Counted from the stretch's first letter, positions 53,111 through 63,702 are shown. The stretch: 64,000 nt of DNA from an uncultured Sulfitobacter sp. (GCA_913060815.1 CAJXSZ010000005.1:62001-126000), one strand, 5' to 3'. The notes: generated from the sequence alone by a model not told the origin. A program made the numbers and translations.

Positions 53111-54000
53111 ATCGTTGTCTTTCCAGATACGTAGAGGGCGGCGGCAGCGAGCGCCTGTTCAAGTGCATCCCCAGCGGACGCACCTCGTAATTCTGCCGCA
53201 ACATGGGCGGCCATAAAGGTATCACCAGCGCCCGTGACACGGGTGACATCGACAAGTGGCGGTGTTTGGCTGAGCAGCGTATCGCCTGATGCGAAGCTTG
53301 CAGGATTGCCACCGTCCGTCACAACGGCGCGGGCAGCCCCACGCGCAGAAAGGGTTTGTGCGGCATCGAGAGAAGTGTCGAATTTGGTCTGGCACAACAG
53401 ACCTGCCTCCTCGATGTTCACATAGATCGTGCCGCGACCCGTTTCCAAGAACGGCAAAAGACGCAGCGCTTTTCCAGGTGAAGCGGGGGCAACCCGCAAA
53501 TCCGCGCGCGCCAATAGAGGGCTGCGTGCCATTTCCGAGAGCAGATCAACCGTCAAATTACCATCAAGCGCCACAGTCCCCTCGAAGCTCTCGGTGATTG
53601 CGGCCAGAGGCTCAAGTATCTTTGCACCCGCAGCCTCCAGTGAGTGTGCGTCTGCAATGGCTGCAATCAGGCCATTCGAGGCTTCTACAGCCATATATTG
53701 GTCGGTGGGCAAATCCGCCGAGCGATAGACCATATCCGTGTGCACGCCGCGTGCCGCACAAGCACTGATCAGCGCATGGCCTTCGACATCAAGCCCAACA
53801 GCACTCAGCAAAGAGGGCGCGAGCCCGAAACGGCGCAGAGCCATCGCGATATTGAGGGCGACGCCCCCTGGCACACGGGTGATACGGCCCGGCATATCGC
53901 CGCCTTCGTGCATCGGATTTGCACAGCGGCCGATAACATCCCACAGGACGGAGCCTATGCAAATCAGATCTGGCAAAATGGGTTCAGGGGCTTGGGTCAT
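53107..54000 (-). CDS. psuK: PfkB family carbohydrate kinase, probable pseudouridine kinase
   Basis: RITRVPGGVALNIAMALRRFG; DVTRVTGAGDTFMAAHV; overlaps psuG start. Confidence 0.85.
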   Translation of the reverse strand: MTQAPEPILPDLICIGSVLWDVIGRCANPMHEGGDMPGRITRVPGGVALNIAMALRRFGLAPSLLSAVGLDVEGHALISACAARGVHTDMVYRSADLPTDQYMAVEASNGLIAAIADAHSLEAAGAKILEPLAAITESFEGTVALDGNLTVDLLSEMARSPLLARADLRVAPASPGKALRLLPFLETGRGTIYVNIEEAGLLCQTKFDTSLDAAQTLSARGAARAVVTDGGNPASFASGDTLLSQTPPLVDVTRVTGAGDTFMAAHVAAELRGASAGDALEQALAAAALYVSGKTTI

Positions 54001-54053
54001 ATTTGCGTTTTGGCCCGTGCGGCTGCTGTGTGCAACCCGAATACCTGAAGCCG

Positions 54054-54872
54054 TTAGCGTTGAGGCACCGCAAAAGTCATAGATGCCCAAAGTGTCTCCC
54101 AGACCGGACCTTCGGCAACTGTCGTTGCGTCGGCCGCAGGGCGGAGCACGACGGCATCGAGCAGATACTCCATCCCTGCTTCGACAGGAATCGCGGCGCG
54201 CCCCTGATCGCCTGTGCGCACGATTGTAACCTCGACCATGTCCTCTTCATCACGGGCATAGACCTCGATCTGTGCATTTGCACGTGGAGCGTCATTATAC
54301 AGCAGTTCTACATCCAGCACGCCGTCAAAATCGGCGGCGTAGGGGTTGTCGAGCGCTACAAATTCTGTGGCCAGCCCCAGCGCACGGTCCGCGCCTTGGC
54401 CTGTTCCCACTGCAATCAGGGATTTGGAATGGCGGGTGTAGGTCTCCTTAAAGCCCTCTTTGTCCCAGCCGCGCGCGGTATGGGTTGCCTCGGCCTCGCT
54501 GAAATCCTTGTGCGCCACAAACTTCATAAATTTGGGCCAGTCTTTGTAGGTTATGACGGCGGGAGCGGCCTCATGCGCTAATATCATCAGCCCGTTTTGC
54601 TGGGGCGCGGGCAGCTGGATCGCGGGGCGGTCGCCCATACGGCCCTCGATCGGGGCTGTCGTGTCTCCGATCGTGGCTTCAATACGTGTCGTCGTGCGCT
54701 CGAAATACGACTGCTGCGATCCTTTGAACAATTCGCCATTTCGCAAGTCGGCGGCAATGGGCGCATCGCTTTTCACTTGAAACTCCAGTGGATCAATCCA
54801 GAATTCATGGGACAGGGCTGGTGCCGTGTGGAGCGACAAAAATAACAAAGCGACCAAATTGGGGAATTTCAT
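54054..54872 (-). CDS. DUF4198-like periplasmic protein with signal peptide
   Basis: MKFPNLVALLFLSLHTAPALSHEFWIDP signal peptide plus SHEFWI motif typical of DUF4198/NikM-like proteins. Confidence 0.8.
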   Translation of the reverse strand: MKFPNLVALLFLSLHTAPALSHEFWIDPLEFQVKSDAPIAADLRNGELFKGSQQSYFERTTTRIEATIGDTTAPIEGRMGDRPAIQLPAPQQNGLMILAHEAAPAVITYKDWPKFMKFVAHKDFSEAEATHTARGWDKEGFKETYTRHSKSLIAVGTGQGADRALGLATEFVALDNPYAADFDGVLDVELLYNDAPRANAQIEVYARDEEDMVEVTIVRTGDQGRAAIPVEAGMEYLLDAVVLRPAADATTVAEGPVWETLWASMTFAVPQR

Positions 54873-56040
54873 GAGACGGCAATCCTTTTTTCTACTGATC
54901 AAGCTGGCACTGGTGCTGCTATTGTCAAGCAATCCTGCACAGGCACATGAGGTTGTCCCTACAATCGCAGATGTGGCAGTTGTGGAGGACAGTGCCAAGC
55001 TTCATCTGAGCATCAACCTTGATGCGTTCTTGGCGGAGGTTGATCTTGGTGCTGTCGATAACACGGATGAGGCACCCCAGGCACGTGAATATGATACCCT
55101 GCGCGCGCTGTCCGCAGATGCTCTGGCCGATCGTGCGCCCGAGCTACTGGAGCAGTGGAACGCTCTTCCTGTACTGAGCGTCGACGGCACGCCTTTGATC
55201 TTACAGACCGAAGCTCTTTCTGTGCCCGCAGACATAGATCCCGAACTGCCCCGCATCGCCGAATGGTCGCTTGTTGCGGATATGCCCGCAGGCGCCGCCA
55301 TCACGGTTGCATGGCCAGAAGGTGGCGGCGATCTGATCGTCCGCCAGCAGGGCGTTGAAGCTCCTTTTACAGGTCTGGTAAGCGGCGGCGGCGTAAGCCC
55401 GCCGATCTCGCTTGGCGGTGGAGACCAGATGACAGGTTGGCAGAGCTTCGTAGCCTATATCCCCGTGGGTTTTGACCACATCCTGCCGAAAGGCCTTGAT
55501 CACATCCTGTTTGTGATGGGGCTTTTCTTTTTGTCCACGAAGCTGGGGCCGCTTATCTGGCAAGTGTCTGCGTTTACTCTCGCGCACACCGTGACACTGG
55601 CGCTTGGCGCGCTGGGTTTGGTCAACGTACCGGGAAGCATTGTAGAGCCGCTGATTGCGGCCTCCATCGTATATGTCGCGGTCGAGAATATCTTTGCCCG
55701 CGGTCTTACCAAATCACGGCCATTCATCATCTTTGGCCTTGGCCTGTTGCACGGGTTGGGCTTCGCTTCCGTGCTGGGCGCTTTCGGCTTGCCCGAAGAT
55801 CAATTCATTCCTGCGCTTATCGGGTTCAACGTCGGCGTCGAGGTGGGTCAGCTCACAGTGATTGCAATGGCCTTTGCACTCATCTGGTTGGCCGTTCTGG
55901 CTGCGCGTCAGGGGAGGCTGACGGGCGTTGAGGAAATGGTGACGGAATACCCTGTGATGTTCCGCGCCCTGTCGATGACAGGATCGCTTATCATCGCCAT
56001 TATCGGCGTCTATTGGGTGATCGAGCGGACGTTGCTGTAA
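54871..56040 (+). CDS. HupE/UreJ family membrane protein
   Basis: Signal peptide MRRQSFFLLIKLALVLLLSSNPAQAHEVVP; GFDHILPKGLDHILFVMGLFFLS, HTVTLALG, LLHGLGFAS. Confidence 0.88.
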   Translation: MRRQSFFLLIKLALVLLLSSNPAQAHEVVPTIADVAVVEDSAKLHLSINLDAFLAEVDLGAVDNTDEAPQAREYDTLRALSADALADRAPELLEQWNALPVLSVDGTPLILQTEALSVPADIDPELPRIAEWSLVADMPAGAAITVAWPEGGGDLIVRQQGVEAPFTGLVSGGGVSPPISLGGGDQMTGWQSFVAYIPVGFDHILPKGLDHILFVMGLFFLSTKLGPLIWQVSAFTLAHTVTLALGALGLVNVPGSIVEPLIAASIVYVAVENIFARGLTKSRPFIIFGLGLLHGLGFASVLGAFGLPEDQFIPALIGFNVGVEVGQLTVIAMAFALIWLAVLAARQGRLTGVEEMVTEYPVMFRALSMTGSLIIAIIGVYWVIERTLL

Positions 56041-56044
56041 CGCC

Positions 56045-56668
56045 TTAGCGGGTTGCAGACCAAAGTGTGGTCAGGGCGGCAACTGGATCGTCCTGACCCC
56101 AAATTTCGTCTCCGATACCGAAAAAGTCGGTCACGGGAGCGAGCTTTGCAATCATCGCGGAATCGAGCTGACCTTCGGCCACGCATGGCACTTCGATTAC
56201 GTCCGACCACCACTGGAACATATCCATTTCTGCAATCTCGCCGTCAAACAGAGCCGTGGGTTGGACTGGGCCGAAAGACACGTAATCTGCGCCTGCTTCG
56301 CCTGCGGTCATCCCGTCGTGCCGCGAGCCTGCGCAGAAACTGCCGACGATTGCGTCAGGGCCAAGCGTGCTACGCGCATGGCGGACCGAGCGGGCCGCAT
56401 CCGACAAATGAACGCCGTCGAGGCCAAGCCGCTCCGCAAGAATCGTATGGTCCTCAATGACCAGCGCCACATCGCGCGCATCCGTCACACCGCGAAGCGT
56501 ATCAGCGGCACGTGACAAGACGTCTTCATCCTTGCTCGACAGTGCAAGGCGCACGCAGGCTGTCGCATGGGAATCCAGCACACGGGCAAGCGTTTGCGGA
56601 TAGACTTCAAGGTCAAGCACGCTCGGCGTGATAAGGTAGAGTTGTGGCTGCTCTGGTGCGTCTGTCAT
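56045..56668 (-). CDS. thiE: Thiamine phosphate synthase
   Basis: LDGVHLSD, GADYVSFGPVQPT motifs of ThiE/TenI fold. Confidence 0.85.
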   Translation of the reverse strand: MTDAPEQPQLYLITPSVLDLEVYPQTLARVLDSHATACVRLALSSKDEDVLSRAADTLRGVTDARDVALVIEDHTILAERLGLDGVHLSDAARSVRHARSTLGPDAIVGSFCAGSRHDGMTAGEAGADYVSFGPVQPTALFDGEIAEMDMFQWWSDVIEVPCVAEGQLDSAMIAKLAPVTDFFGIGDEIWGQDDPVAALTTLWSATR

Positions 56669-56785
56669 CTTTACTGTCCTCCAAGGCGTGGCTGTGGCTT
56701 TAGCGTAATCCGCGACAGTTTGGAAAGCCAATTCAGCGCATCACACCATATTGGCAAGGGCAGGGGCGTGGGGTAACACCGCAAT

Positions 56786-57532
56786 ATGACAGTTGAACAC
56801 CCCACCGCCCCGAGTTTCGTCCTTGTCCGCCCGCAGATGGGTGAAAACATCGGCGCCGCTGCGCGCGCGATGCTTAATTTCGGGCTTGAGAATATGCGCA
56901 TCGTCGCCCCCCGCGATGGCTGGCCAAATCCTGCTGCGGTTGCGATGGCGTCAGGTGCGGGGCGCGTGCTGGACGGTGCAGTTGTTTCACCTGATCTGCC
57001 TGATGCTCTGGGTGATTGCAGTTTCGTTTTCGCCACCACTGCGCGGGACCGCGACCTCACAAAACCAGTCTACACACCTGAGGCTGCGATGCAGCTTGCT
57101 GCTGAAAAGATCGCAAATGGAGAGCGTGTGGCAGTGCTGTTCGGGCCGGAGCGCGCAGGGTTGGAGAACGACGATATATCGCGCGCCAATGCGATTGTAT
57201 CGGTGCCGACCAATCCCGATTTCGCCTCCCTTAACCTTGCGCAATGTGTACTGCTGATGGGCTACGAATGGATGCGCTTGCAAAGTGATCAGGCCCCTGT
57301 AGACGCGGCACTTGCGGGGACGCAATGGGCAGAACATGCCGAGATCGAGCATCTGGCAAAGCACTACGAGGACCGGATGGAGGAAGCAGGCTTCTTCTAC
57401 CCCGAGCATAAAGCCGCTTCGATGAAGACCAACCTGCGCAATATGTGGAGCCGCCTGCCGCTGACGCGCGCCGATGTGCAAATCCTGCATGGTACCTTGC
57501 GGCAGATGGTCCGCTGGAAGGAACGCGGCTAG
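56786..57532 (+). CDS. trmJ: RNA methyltransferase (TrmH/SpoU family, TrmJ-like)
   Basis: PSFVLVRPQMGENIGAAARAMLNFGLENMRIVAPRDGW; VLFGPERAGLENDDISRANAIVSVPTNPDFASLNLAQCVLLMGYEW. Confidence 0.92.
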   Translation: MTVEHPTAPSFVLVRPQMGENIGAAARAMLNFGLENMRIVAPRDGWPNPAAVAMASGAGRVLDGAVVSPDLPDALGDCSFVFATTARDRDLTKPVYTPEAAMQLAAEKIANGERVAVLFGPERAGLENDDISRANAIVSVPTNPDFASLNLAQCVLLMGYEWMRLQSDQAPVDAALAGTQWAEHAEIEHLAKHYEDRMEEAGFFYPEHKAASMKTNLRNMWSRLPLTRADVQILHGTLRQMVRWKERG

Positions 57533-57585
57533 ACGACTGGGGCGCAAAGGACTACCTCGAACCTAAGAGGAAGACGGAGAATATC

Positions 57586-58737
57586 ATGGCTACCAACCGA
57601 AAGCTTTTTGAAGACGTAACTGCCGGAACAGCAAAACCCGTTGCCACAAAAGGCGTGATTGATGCAGGGCGCACAGATGCACGCGGTGCTATCCGCAAAT
57701 GGCTGTTCATGCTCTTTGGGCTGGTGTTCCTGATGATCCTTGTGGGCGGTGCCACGCGCCTGACCGACAGCGGCCTGAGCATTACCGAATGGCGGCCTGT
57801 CACAGGAGCCGTCCCGCCGCTAAGCGCGGCGGAGTGGGAGTCCGAGTTCGAGCTTTACCGCCAGATCGACGAATACCAGCTTCAGAACAAAGGCATGACC
57901 CTCGCCGAATTCAAGGTCATCTATTGGTGGGAATGGGGGCATCGCCAGTTGGGCCGCGTGATCGGGCTTGTCTGGTTTATCGGCTTTGCGTGGTTTGCGC
58001 TGCGCCGTCAGATCCCTACAGGCTGGACACCACGTTTGCTGCTTTTGGGCGGCTTGGGCGGTCTGCAAGGGGCGATCGGCTGGTGGATGGTGGCCTCTGG
58101 TGTGACTGTAGGCGAGGGGATGCTGGATGTTGCGAGCTACCGCCTTGCGACCCATCTGGGGCTGGCCTTTGTCATCCTTGGTTTCATCACATGGTACGCG
58201 CTGCTGTTGGGGCGGCCAGAACGCGACCTGATGCAAGCGCGCCGCAGCGCGGACGCGGGCCTCAGCAAACGTGCCACGGGCTTGATGCACTTCACGCTGC
58301 TGCAAATCCTTATTGGTGCGCTGGTCGCAGGGATCGACGCAGGCCGCACCTACAACGACTGGCCGCTCATGGCGGGGGCTTTCCTGCCACCGTTTCCCTT
58401 CGAGCTTGAGCCCGTTTGGCGCAATTTCTTCGAAAACGCTGGGCTGGTGCAGTTCATCCACCGCATTACGGCCTATCTGCTCTTTGCCTACGGTCTGTTT
58501 GTCTGGCTGCAGGGGCGCAAATCCGCGCATTCTGCAACACGCTTTGCCTTTAATGCCGTCATGGCAGTCCTGCTGCTACAGGTCGTCTGGGGCGTGATCA
58601 CCGTGCTTTATGGCGCACCCGTTCACATCGCCCTTGTGCACCAAGGGCTGGCCGTGGTCCTGTGGGTTCTGATCCTGCGGGCCCGCCATCTGGCGATGTA
58701 TCCGCAGACCGACAGCATCCGAGGAGCGACTGCATGA
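57586..58737 (+). CDS. ctaA: Heme A synthase (COX15/CtaA)
   Basis: GGATRLTDSGLSITEWRPVTGAVPPLSAAEWESEFELYRQIDEYQ; WWEWGHRQLGRVIGL; FIHRITAYLL. Confidence 0.96.
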   Translation: MATNRKLFEDVTAGTAKPVATKGVIDAGRTDARGAIRKWLFMLFGLVFLMILVGGATRLTDSGLSITEWRPVTGAVPPLSAAEWESEFELYRQIDEYQLQNKGMTLAEFKVIYWWEWGHRQLGRVIGLVWFIGFAWFALRRQIPTGWTPRLLLLGGLGGLQGAIGWWMVASGVTVGEGMLDVASYRLATHLGLAFVILGFITWYALLLGRPERDLMQARRSADAGLSKRATGLMHFTLLQILIGALVAGIDAGRTYNDWPLMAGAFLPPFPFELEPVWRNFFENAGLVQFIHRITAYLLFAYGLFVWLQGRKSAHSATRFAFNAVMAVLLLQVVWGVITVLYGAPVHIALVHQGLAVVLWVLILRARHLAMYPQTDSIRGATA

Positions 58738-60209
58738 CCGCATATGATGATTTGATGGCCTTTACCCGCGACACACAGGCTTTGGGGCAGGTAGCGGGCC
58801 GCTTGGGGTGGGATCAGGAAACGATGATGCCGCGCGGGGCCGCACCACAGCGCGCCGAGGAAATGGCCGCGATGGAGAGCGTGCTGCACAGCCGCCGCAT
58901 TGATCCCCGTGTGGGTGACTGGCTGGCGGCGATTGACGACAAAACGCTGGATACCGTGGGCCAAGCCAACATGCGCCACATCCGCCGCAGTTTCGAGCGC
59001 ACCAGCAAACTGCCTGCTGCCTTGGCCACCAAACTGGCCAAACTCACCTCCGCAGCGCAAGGCATCTGGGCCGAGGCGCGCGCAGCTGATGATTTCAAAG
59101 CCTTTGCACCAACACTGGCCGAGGTGATCATGCTCAAGCGTGAGGAGGGTCAAGCACTGGCCGCGGGCGGCGACGTGTATGACGCGATGCTTGCCGATTA
59201 TGAGCCGGGCACAACAGGCGCCGATCTTGAAGCGATGTTCGGCTCGATGCGCCCAGTTCTGTCGGATTTGCGTGCCGCCATTCGCGATGCATCCCCTGTT
59301 TCAAAGCTGGAGGGAACATTCGACGAGGCCGCACAGATGAAACTGACACGGCAGCTGGCCAAAACCTTCGGCTATGACATGTCGCGGGGGCGTGTGGACA
59401 AAGCGGTTCACCCGTTCTCCAGCGGGTCTGGTCTGGACGTTCGTATCACAACGCGCACCAACGAGGCCGATCCCTTCAACTGTTTTTACTCCACCATCCA
59501 CGAGGTCGGCCACGCGGCTTATGAACAGAACATCGATGATGCCTATCTTTTGACGCCATTGGGCAGCGGTGTGAGCATGGGCGTTCACGAAAGCCAGAGC
59601 CGCATTTACGAGAACCAGATCGGCCGCAGCCATGCGTTCACGGGTTGGCTGTTCAGTCAGATGAAAGAGGCGTTTGGCGATATCGGCGTGGCGGATGCAG
59701 ACGCATTTTATGCCACCGTCAACCGCGTCGGCGACGGGTTTATCCGCACTGAGGCAGACGAGTTGCAATATAACCTGCACGTGCTGCTGCGCTTTGATCT
59801 GGAGCGCGCATTAATGGCGGGTGATCTGCAAGTAAGCGAGCTTGAGGCCGCATGGAACGACCGTTTCAAAGCGGACTTCGGCTATGCCGTGGACAAGCCG
59901 TCAAACGGCGTGTTGCAGGATGTGCATTGGTCCGTAGGCCTGTTCGGCTACTTCCCGACGTACTCTCTTGGGAATGTCTACGCGGGCTGTCTTAACGAAG
60001 CGATGCGCGCCGCGTTGCCCGATCTGGATGCTGATCTTGCGCAGGGCGACACATCCGCCGCGACAGCCTGGCTGGGCGCAAATGTGCAAACGCACGGCGG
60101 TCTTTATGAACCGCGAGAGGTGATTGAACGCGCTGCGGGGCAAGCACCCAGCGAGGCGCCGTTGCTGACCTATCTTAAAGAAAAGTTCAGCGGCATTTAC
60201 GGGCTTTGA
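58734..60209 (+). CDS. Carboxypeptidase M32
   Basis: STIHEVGHAAYEQN HEXXH-type (HEVGH) zinc motif; HPFSSG; GVHESQSRIYENQIGRS. Confidence 0.95.
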   Translation: MTAYDDLMAFTRDTQALGQVAGRLGWDQETMMPRGAAPQRAEEMAAMESVLHSRRIDPRVGDWLAAIDDKTLDTVGQANMRHIRRSFERTSKLPAALATKLAKLTSAAQGIWAEARAADDFKAFAPTLAEVIMLKREEGQALAAGGDVYDAMLADYEPGTTGADLEAMFGSMRPVLSDLRAAIRDASPVSKLEGTFDEAAQMKLTRQLAKTFGYDMSRGRVDKAVHPFSSGSGLDVRITTRTNEADPFNCFYSTIHEVGHAAYEQNIDDAYLLTPLGSGVSMGVHESQSRIYENQIGRSHAFTGWLFSQMKEAFGDIGVADADAFYATVNRVGDGFIRTEADELQYNLHVLLRFDLERALMAGDLQVSELEAAWNDRFKADFGYAVDKPSNGVLQDVHWSVGLFGYFPTYSLGNVYAGCLNEAMRAALPDLDADLAQGDTSAATAWLGANVQTHGGLYEPREVIERAAGQAPSEAPLLTYLKEKFSGIYGL

Positions 60210-60646
60210 CCGTGTTCTTCAGAAGTCTCTCTGTGGCCATGGTGCTCTGCGCAGGCACGGCCGTGTCAGCAGGGTGCGCGCCACCGTTGAAGAAATTTCT
60301 GTATTGCCAGATCGAAGGCGCTCAGAAAGAGGTTGAGGTTTGCTTTGATGAAAACGCGGCCAGCTACCGCTTTGGTCCGGTTGGAGGACAGGCGGAACTA
60401 GTGCTCAATCGCAGGATTTCGGATGGCGCGCGCTATCATCCGTGGCAAGGAATCGGGCGCAGCATTGCAGAGGCCATCGAATTCGACAATCAGGGCTATG
60501 TCTATGAAGCGTACGGTGGATTCGACCGACTGACTGGCGCGGATGAGAGTATCGAATCCAGCTTCGGGGGCATTCGTATCTCGAAAGATGACGTGAAGGT
60601 TGCCGAGCTGATTTGTATCCCTAAAACCGTCGAGTGGTCCTACTAG
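60206..60646 (+). CDS. Hypothetical secreted protein
   Basis: 146 aa with signal peptide (VFFRSLSVAMVLCAGTAVSAGC); TTG/GTG start, 4-nt overlap with the M32 gene. Confidence 0.6.
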   Translation: MTVFFRSLSVAMVLCAGTAVSAGCAPPLKKFLYCQIEGAQKEVEVCFDENAASYRFGPVGGQAELVLNRRISDGARYHPWQGIGRSIAEAIEFDNQGYVYEAYGGFDRLTGADESIESSFGGIRISKDDVKVAELICIPKTVEWSY

Positions 60647-60690
60647 CCTAAACCAACGGCAACATGGACTTGCACTGCTAGACAAAATAG

Positions 60691-60728
60691 AAAAAGCAGC
60701 CACTCCGATCGGAGGCGGCTGCTTTTTT
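60691..60728. terminator. Bidirectional intrinsic terminator
   Basis: AAAAAGCAGCC...GGCTGCTTTTTT between convergent 60206 CDS and gyrA. Confidence 0.88.
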
Positions 60729-60746
60729 GTTTGAACGGCTTAGCTT

Positions 60747-63488
60747 TTATTCCACGTCAGCTTCGTCTTCATCGCCTTGATCCGCGATCCAAGCCACAGA
60801 AACAACTTCCTCGTTCTTGCCTGTGTTGAACACCTTCACCCCGCCAGCACTACGTGAGCGGAAGGAGATGCCGTCCACAGGCACGCGGATCGACTGGCCT
60901 TTGGAGGTGGCGAGCATGATTTGGTCGTCCATCTCAACAGGGAAGCTGGCCACAATATCGCCGAGCGGCAAACCCTTGGTCCACGCAGTCACACCTTGGC
61001 CGCCGCGCCCGCGCAGGGGATAGTCGTGGCTGGAGGTGAGTTTACCCGCGCCGCCTGCAGTGATCGTAAGGATCAGGTTTTCGGCGGCTGACATCTCGAC
61101 GTAGCGCTCATTGGAGAAGTTCGGATCGGCTGGCGCGTCTTCTTCATCGTTCGCATCCTCGTCCGACAGACCCGCCATGGCGCGGCGCATCTTGAGGTAA
61201 GCGGTACGCTCTTCCGAGCTTGCGTCGAAGTGGCGGATGATCGACATGGAGACAACACGATCGTCACCGCCCAGCTTGATCCCGCGCACACCAACGGAAT
61301 TGCGGCTGTTGAATACGCGCACATCTGTGGCGCGGAAGCGGATCGCGCGGCCCGAATTGGTGGTCAGCATCACATCGTCATCATGGCTCGCGATGCGCGC
61401 ATTGATCAGGGTAGTGCCCTCATGCTCATCCTCGAATTTCATCGCGATCTTGCCGTTGCGCATGACGTTGGTGAAATCAGAGAGCTTATTGCGGCGCACG
61501 GTGCCTGCGGAAGTGGCGAACACCACTTGCAGGTCGTCCCATTCCTTCTCGTCGCGGTCCACGGGCATAATTGCCGCGATGGAGACACCCGCAGGGATTG
61601 GAAGGATGTTCACAATCGCCTTGCCCTTGGAGGTGCGGCCCCCTTGAGGCAGGCGCCATGTCTTGAGTTTGTAGACCATGCCATCGGTGGTGAAGAACAA
61701 CAGTTGCGTATGCGTATTGGCCACAAAGAGGGTTGTGACGACATCCTCTTCCTTCGTAGCCATGCCGCTGACACCCTTGCCGCCGCGGCGCTGACTACGG
61801 AAATCGGCCAGCGGTGTGCGCTTGATGTAGCCACCGGAGGTAACGGTGACGACCATATCCTCACGTTCGATCAGGTCTTCGTCGTCCATATCGCCGGACC
61901 AGTCGACAATCTCGGTGCGGCGCGGCACGGCGAAGAGCTCGCGCACCTCGGCCAGCTCATCGCGGATGATGGCCATGATGCGGTCGCGGCTGCCCAGAAT
62001 TTCGAGGTATTCCTTGATCTTCGCTGCCAGCTCTTCCAGCTCATCCGTGACTTCTTTCACGCCGATCTGGGTGAGGCGCTGCAAACGCAGCTCGAGGATC
62101 GCACGGGCCTGCGTCTCCGACAGGTTATAGGTGCCATCTTCATTCGCTGTGTGCGTTGGGTCGTCAATAAGCGCAATATATTGCAGGATGCTTTCCGCAG
62201 GCCAGCGGCGCGTCATAAGCTTTTCACGTGCCTCACCTGCATCGGCAGAGGAGCGGATGGTGGCGACGACTTCGTCGATGTTGGTGACGGCGACAGCCAG
62301 ACCACACAGGATGTGGCTGCGCTCGCGCGCCTTGCGCAGCAGATAAGCGGTACGACGCGCGACGACGTCTTCGCGGAAGTCGATGAAGCAGGTAAGGAAG
62401 CGGCGCAGGGTTAGCGTCTCGGGACGGCCACCGTTGAGCGCCAGCATGTTACAACCGAAATAGGTTTGCATCGGCGTAAAGCGGAAGAGTTGGTTCATCA
62501 CCACTTCCGCCGTCGCATCGCGCTTGAGCTCGACCACGACGCGCACGCCGTTGCGGTCACTTTCGTCTTGCACGTGAGCAATGCCTTCAATCTTCTTTTC
62601 GCGCGCTTGCTCGGCGATCCGCTCGATCATGGTGGCTTTGTTCACCTGGTAGGGAATTTCGTCGATGACAATGGCCCAACGGTCCTTGCGGATCTCTTCG
62701 ATCCGCGTTTTCGAGCGTACGATGACAGAGCCGCGCCCTTCCAGATACGCTTTGCGCGCGCCTGAGCGGCCCAACATGATGCCGCCTGTGGGGAAATCAG
62801 GGCCAGGTACGTATTCAATCAGCTCTTCGGACGTGAGATCGGGATTCTCGATCAGCGCGAGGCAAGCATCCACCACTTCGCCCAAGTTATGGGGGGGGAT
62901 GTTGGTGGCCATGCCGACAGCAATACCGCCTGCACCGTTGACCAGCATATTGGGAAAACGTGCGGGCAGTACGGTAGGTTCACGGTCTTTGCCGTCATAG
63001 TTGTCCTGAAAATCAACGGTTTCCTTGTCGATGTCCGTCAGCAGATAGGCCGCAGGCTTGTCCATGCGTACTTCGGTGTATCGCATCGCAGCAGCATTAT
63101 CACCGTCCATGGAGCCAAAGTTGCCCTGTCCGTCAAGCAGCGGCAAAGACATGGAGAAATCCTGCGCCATGCGCACCAGCGCGTCATAGATCGCGGAATC
63201 CCCATGGGGGTGGTATTTACCCATCACATCGCCCACGCCACGCGCTGACTTACGATAGGGTTTGTCATGCGTATTTCCGCCCTCGTGCATCGCATAGAGG
63301 ATGCGGCGGTGCACTGGCTTTAACCCGTCGCGCAGATCGGGGATGGCGCGACTGACAATAACGCTCATCGCATAGTCGAGATAGCTGGTGCGCATCTCGC
63401 TTTCGATGGTGACAGAGGGGCCCTCGAATAGAGGGCGCGTGTCGCGGTTTTCGTCTTCGTTATCAGGGGTTTCTGGCGTGTCGGTCAA
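60747..63488 (-). CDS. gyrA: DNA gyrase subunit A (TTG start)
   Basis: [50 protein letters not shown] catalytic Tyr region; C-terminal beta-pinwheel [10 protein letters not shown]. Confidence 0.97.
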   Translation of the reverse strand: MTDTPETPDNEDENRDTRPLFEGPSVTIESEMRTSYLDYAMSVIVSRAIPDLRDGLKPVHRRILYAMHEGGNTHDKPYRKSARGVGDVMGKYHPHGDSAIYDALVRMAQDFSMSLPLLDGQGNFGSMDGDNAAAMRYTEVRMDKPAAYLLTDIDKETVDFQDNYDGKDREPTVLPARFPNMLVNGAGGIAVGMATNIPPHNLGEVVDACLALIENPDLTSEELIEYVPGPDFPTGGIMLGRSGARKAYLEGRGSVIVRSKTRIEEIRKDRWAIVIDEIPYQVNKATMIERIAEQAREKKIEGIAHVQDESDRNGVRVVVELKRDATAEVVMNQLFRFTPMQTYFGCNMLALNGGRPETLTLRRFLTCFIDFREDVVARRTAYLLRKARERSHILCGLAVAVTNIDEVVATIRSSADAGEAREKLMTRRWPAESILQYIALIDDPTHTANEDGTYNLSETQARAILELRLQRLTQIGVKEVTDELEELAAKIKEYLEILGSRDRIMAIIRDELAEVRELFAVPRRTEIVDWSGDMDDEDLIEREDMVVTVTSGGYIKRTPLADFRSQRRGGKGVSGMATKEEDVVTTLFVANTHTQLLFFTTDGMVYKLKTWRLPQGGRTSKGKAIVNILPIPAGVSIAAIMPVDRDEKEWDDLQVVFATSAGTVRRNKLSDFTNVMRNGKIAMKFEDEHEGTTLINARIASHDDDVMLTTNSGRAIRFRATDVRVFNSRNSVGVRGIKLGGDDRVVSMSIIRHFDASSEERTAYLKMRRAMAGLSDEDANDEEDAPADPNFSNERYVEMSAAENLILTITAGGAGKLTSSHDYPLRGRGGQGVTAWTKGLPLGDIVASFPVEMDDQIMLATSKGQSIRVPVDGISFRSRSAGGVKVFNTGKNEEVVSVAWIADQGDEDEADVE

Positions 63489-63531
63489 TGTCTGTCCCAG
63501 CTTGGCTGATGTGCGCTATATCTTGCGTCAT

Positions 63532-63561
63532 AGTATAGCGCGAAGCCCAGATAAGGTGCAA
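63532..63561 (-). promoter_or_regulatory. Predicted gyrA promoter (TTGCAC-N18-TATACT)
   Basis: Reverse strand TTGCAC (63561-63556), 18-nt spacer, TATACT (63537-63532). Confidence 0.4.
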
Positions 63562-63702
63562 TCCCAATGCTGCGCAAAAGCGGCGATCTCGGGGCCGCTT
63601 CGCTTCGCCAGTATTGGCGCTGCCGCAACTCTGACGCCACGTTACGTTTCAGACATGAAAAAGGGCGCTTAAGGTCGACCAAACAGTTCTGGGAGATCAC
63701 CG

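Noticed and set aside
56669-56785. Possible TPP riboswitch upstream of thiE
   Set aside because: No CTGAGA core or TPP-type conserved segments in this leader.
61230-62414. 394 aa plus-strand ORF antisense to gyrA
   Set aside because: Composition typical of a shadow frame in high-GC DNA; the opposite strand encodes unambiguous GyrA.
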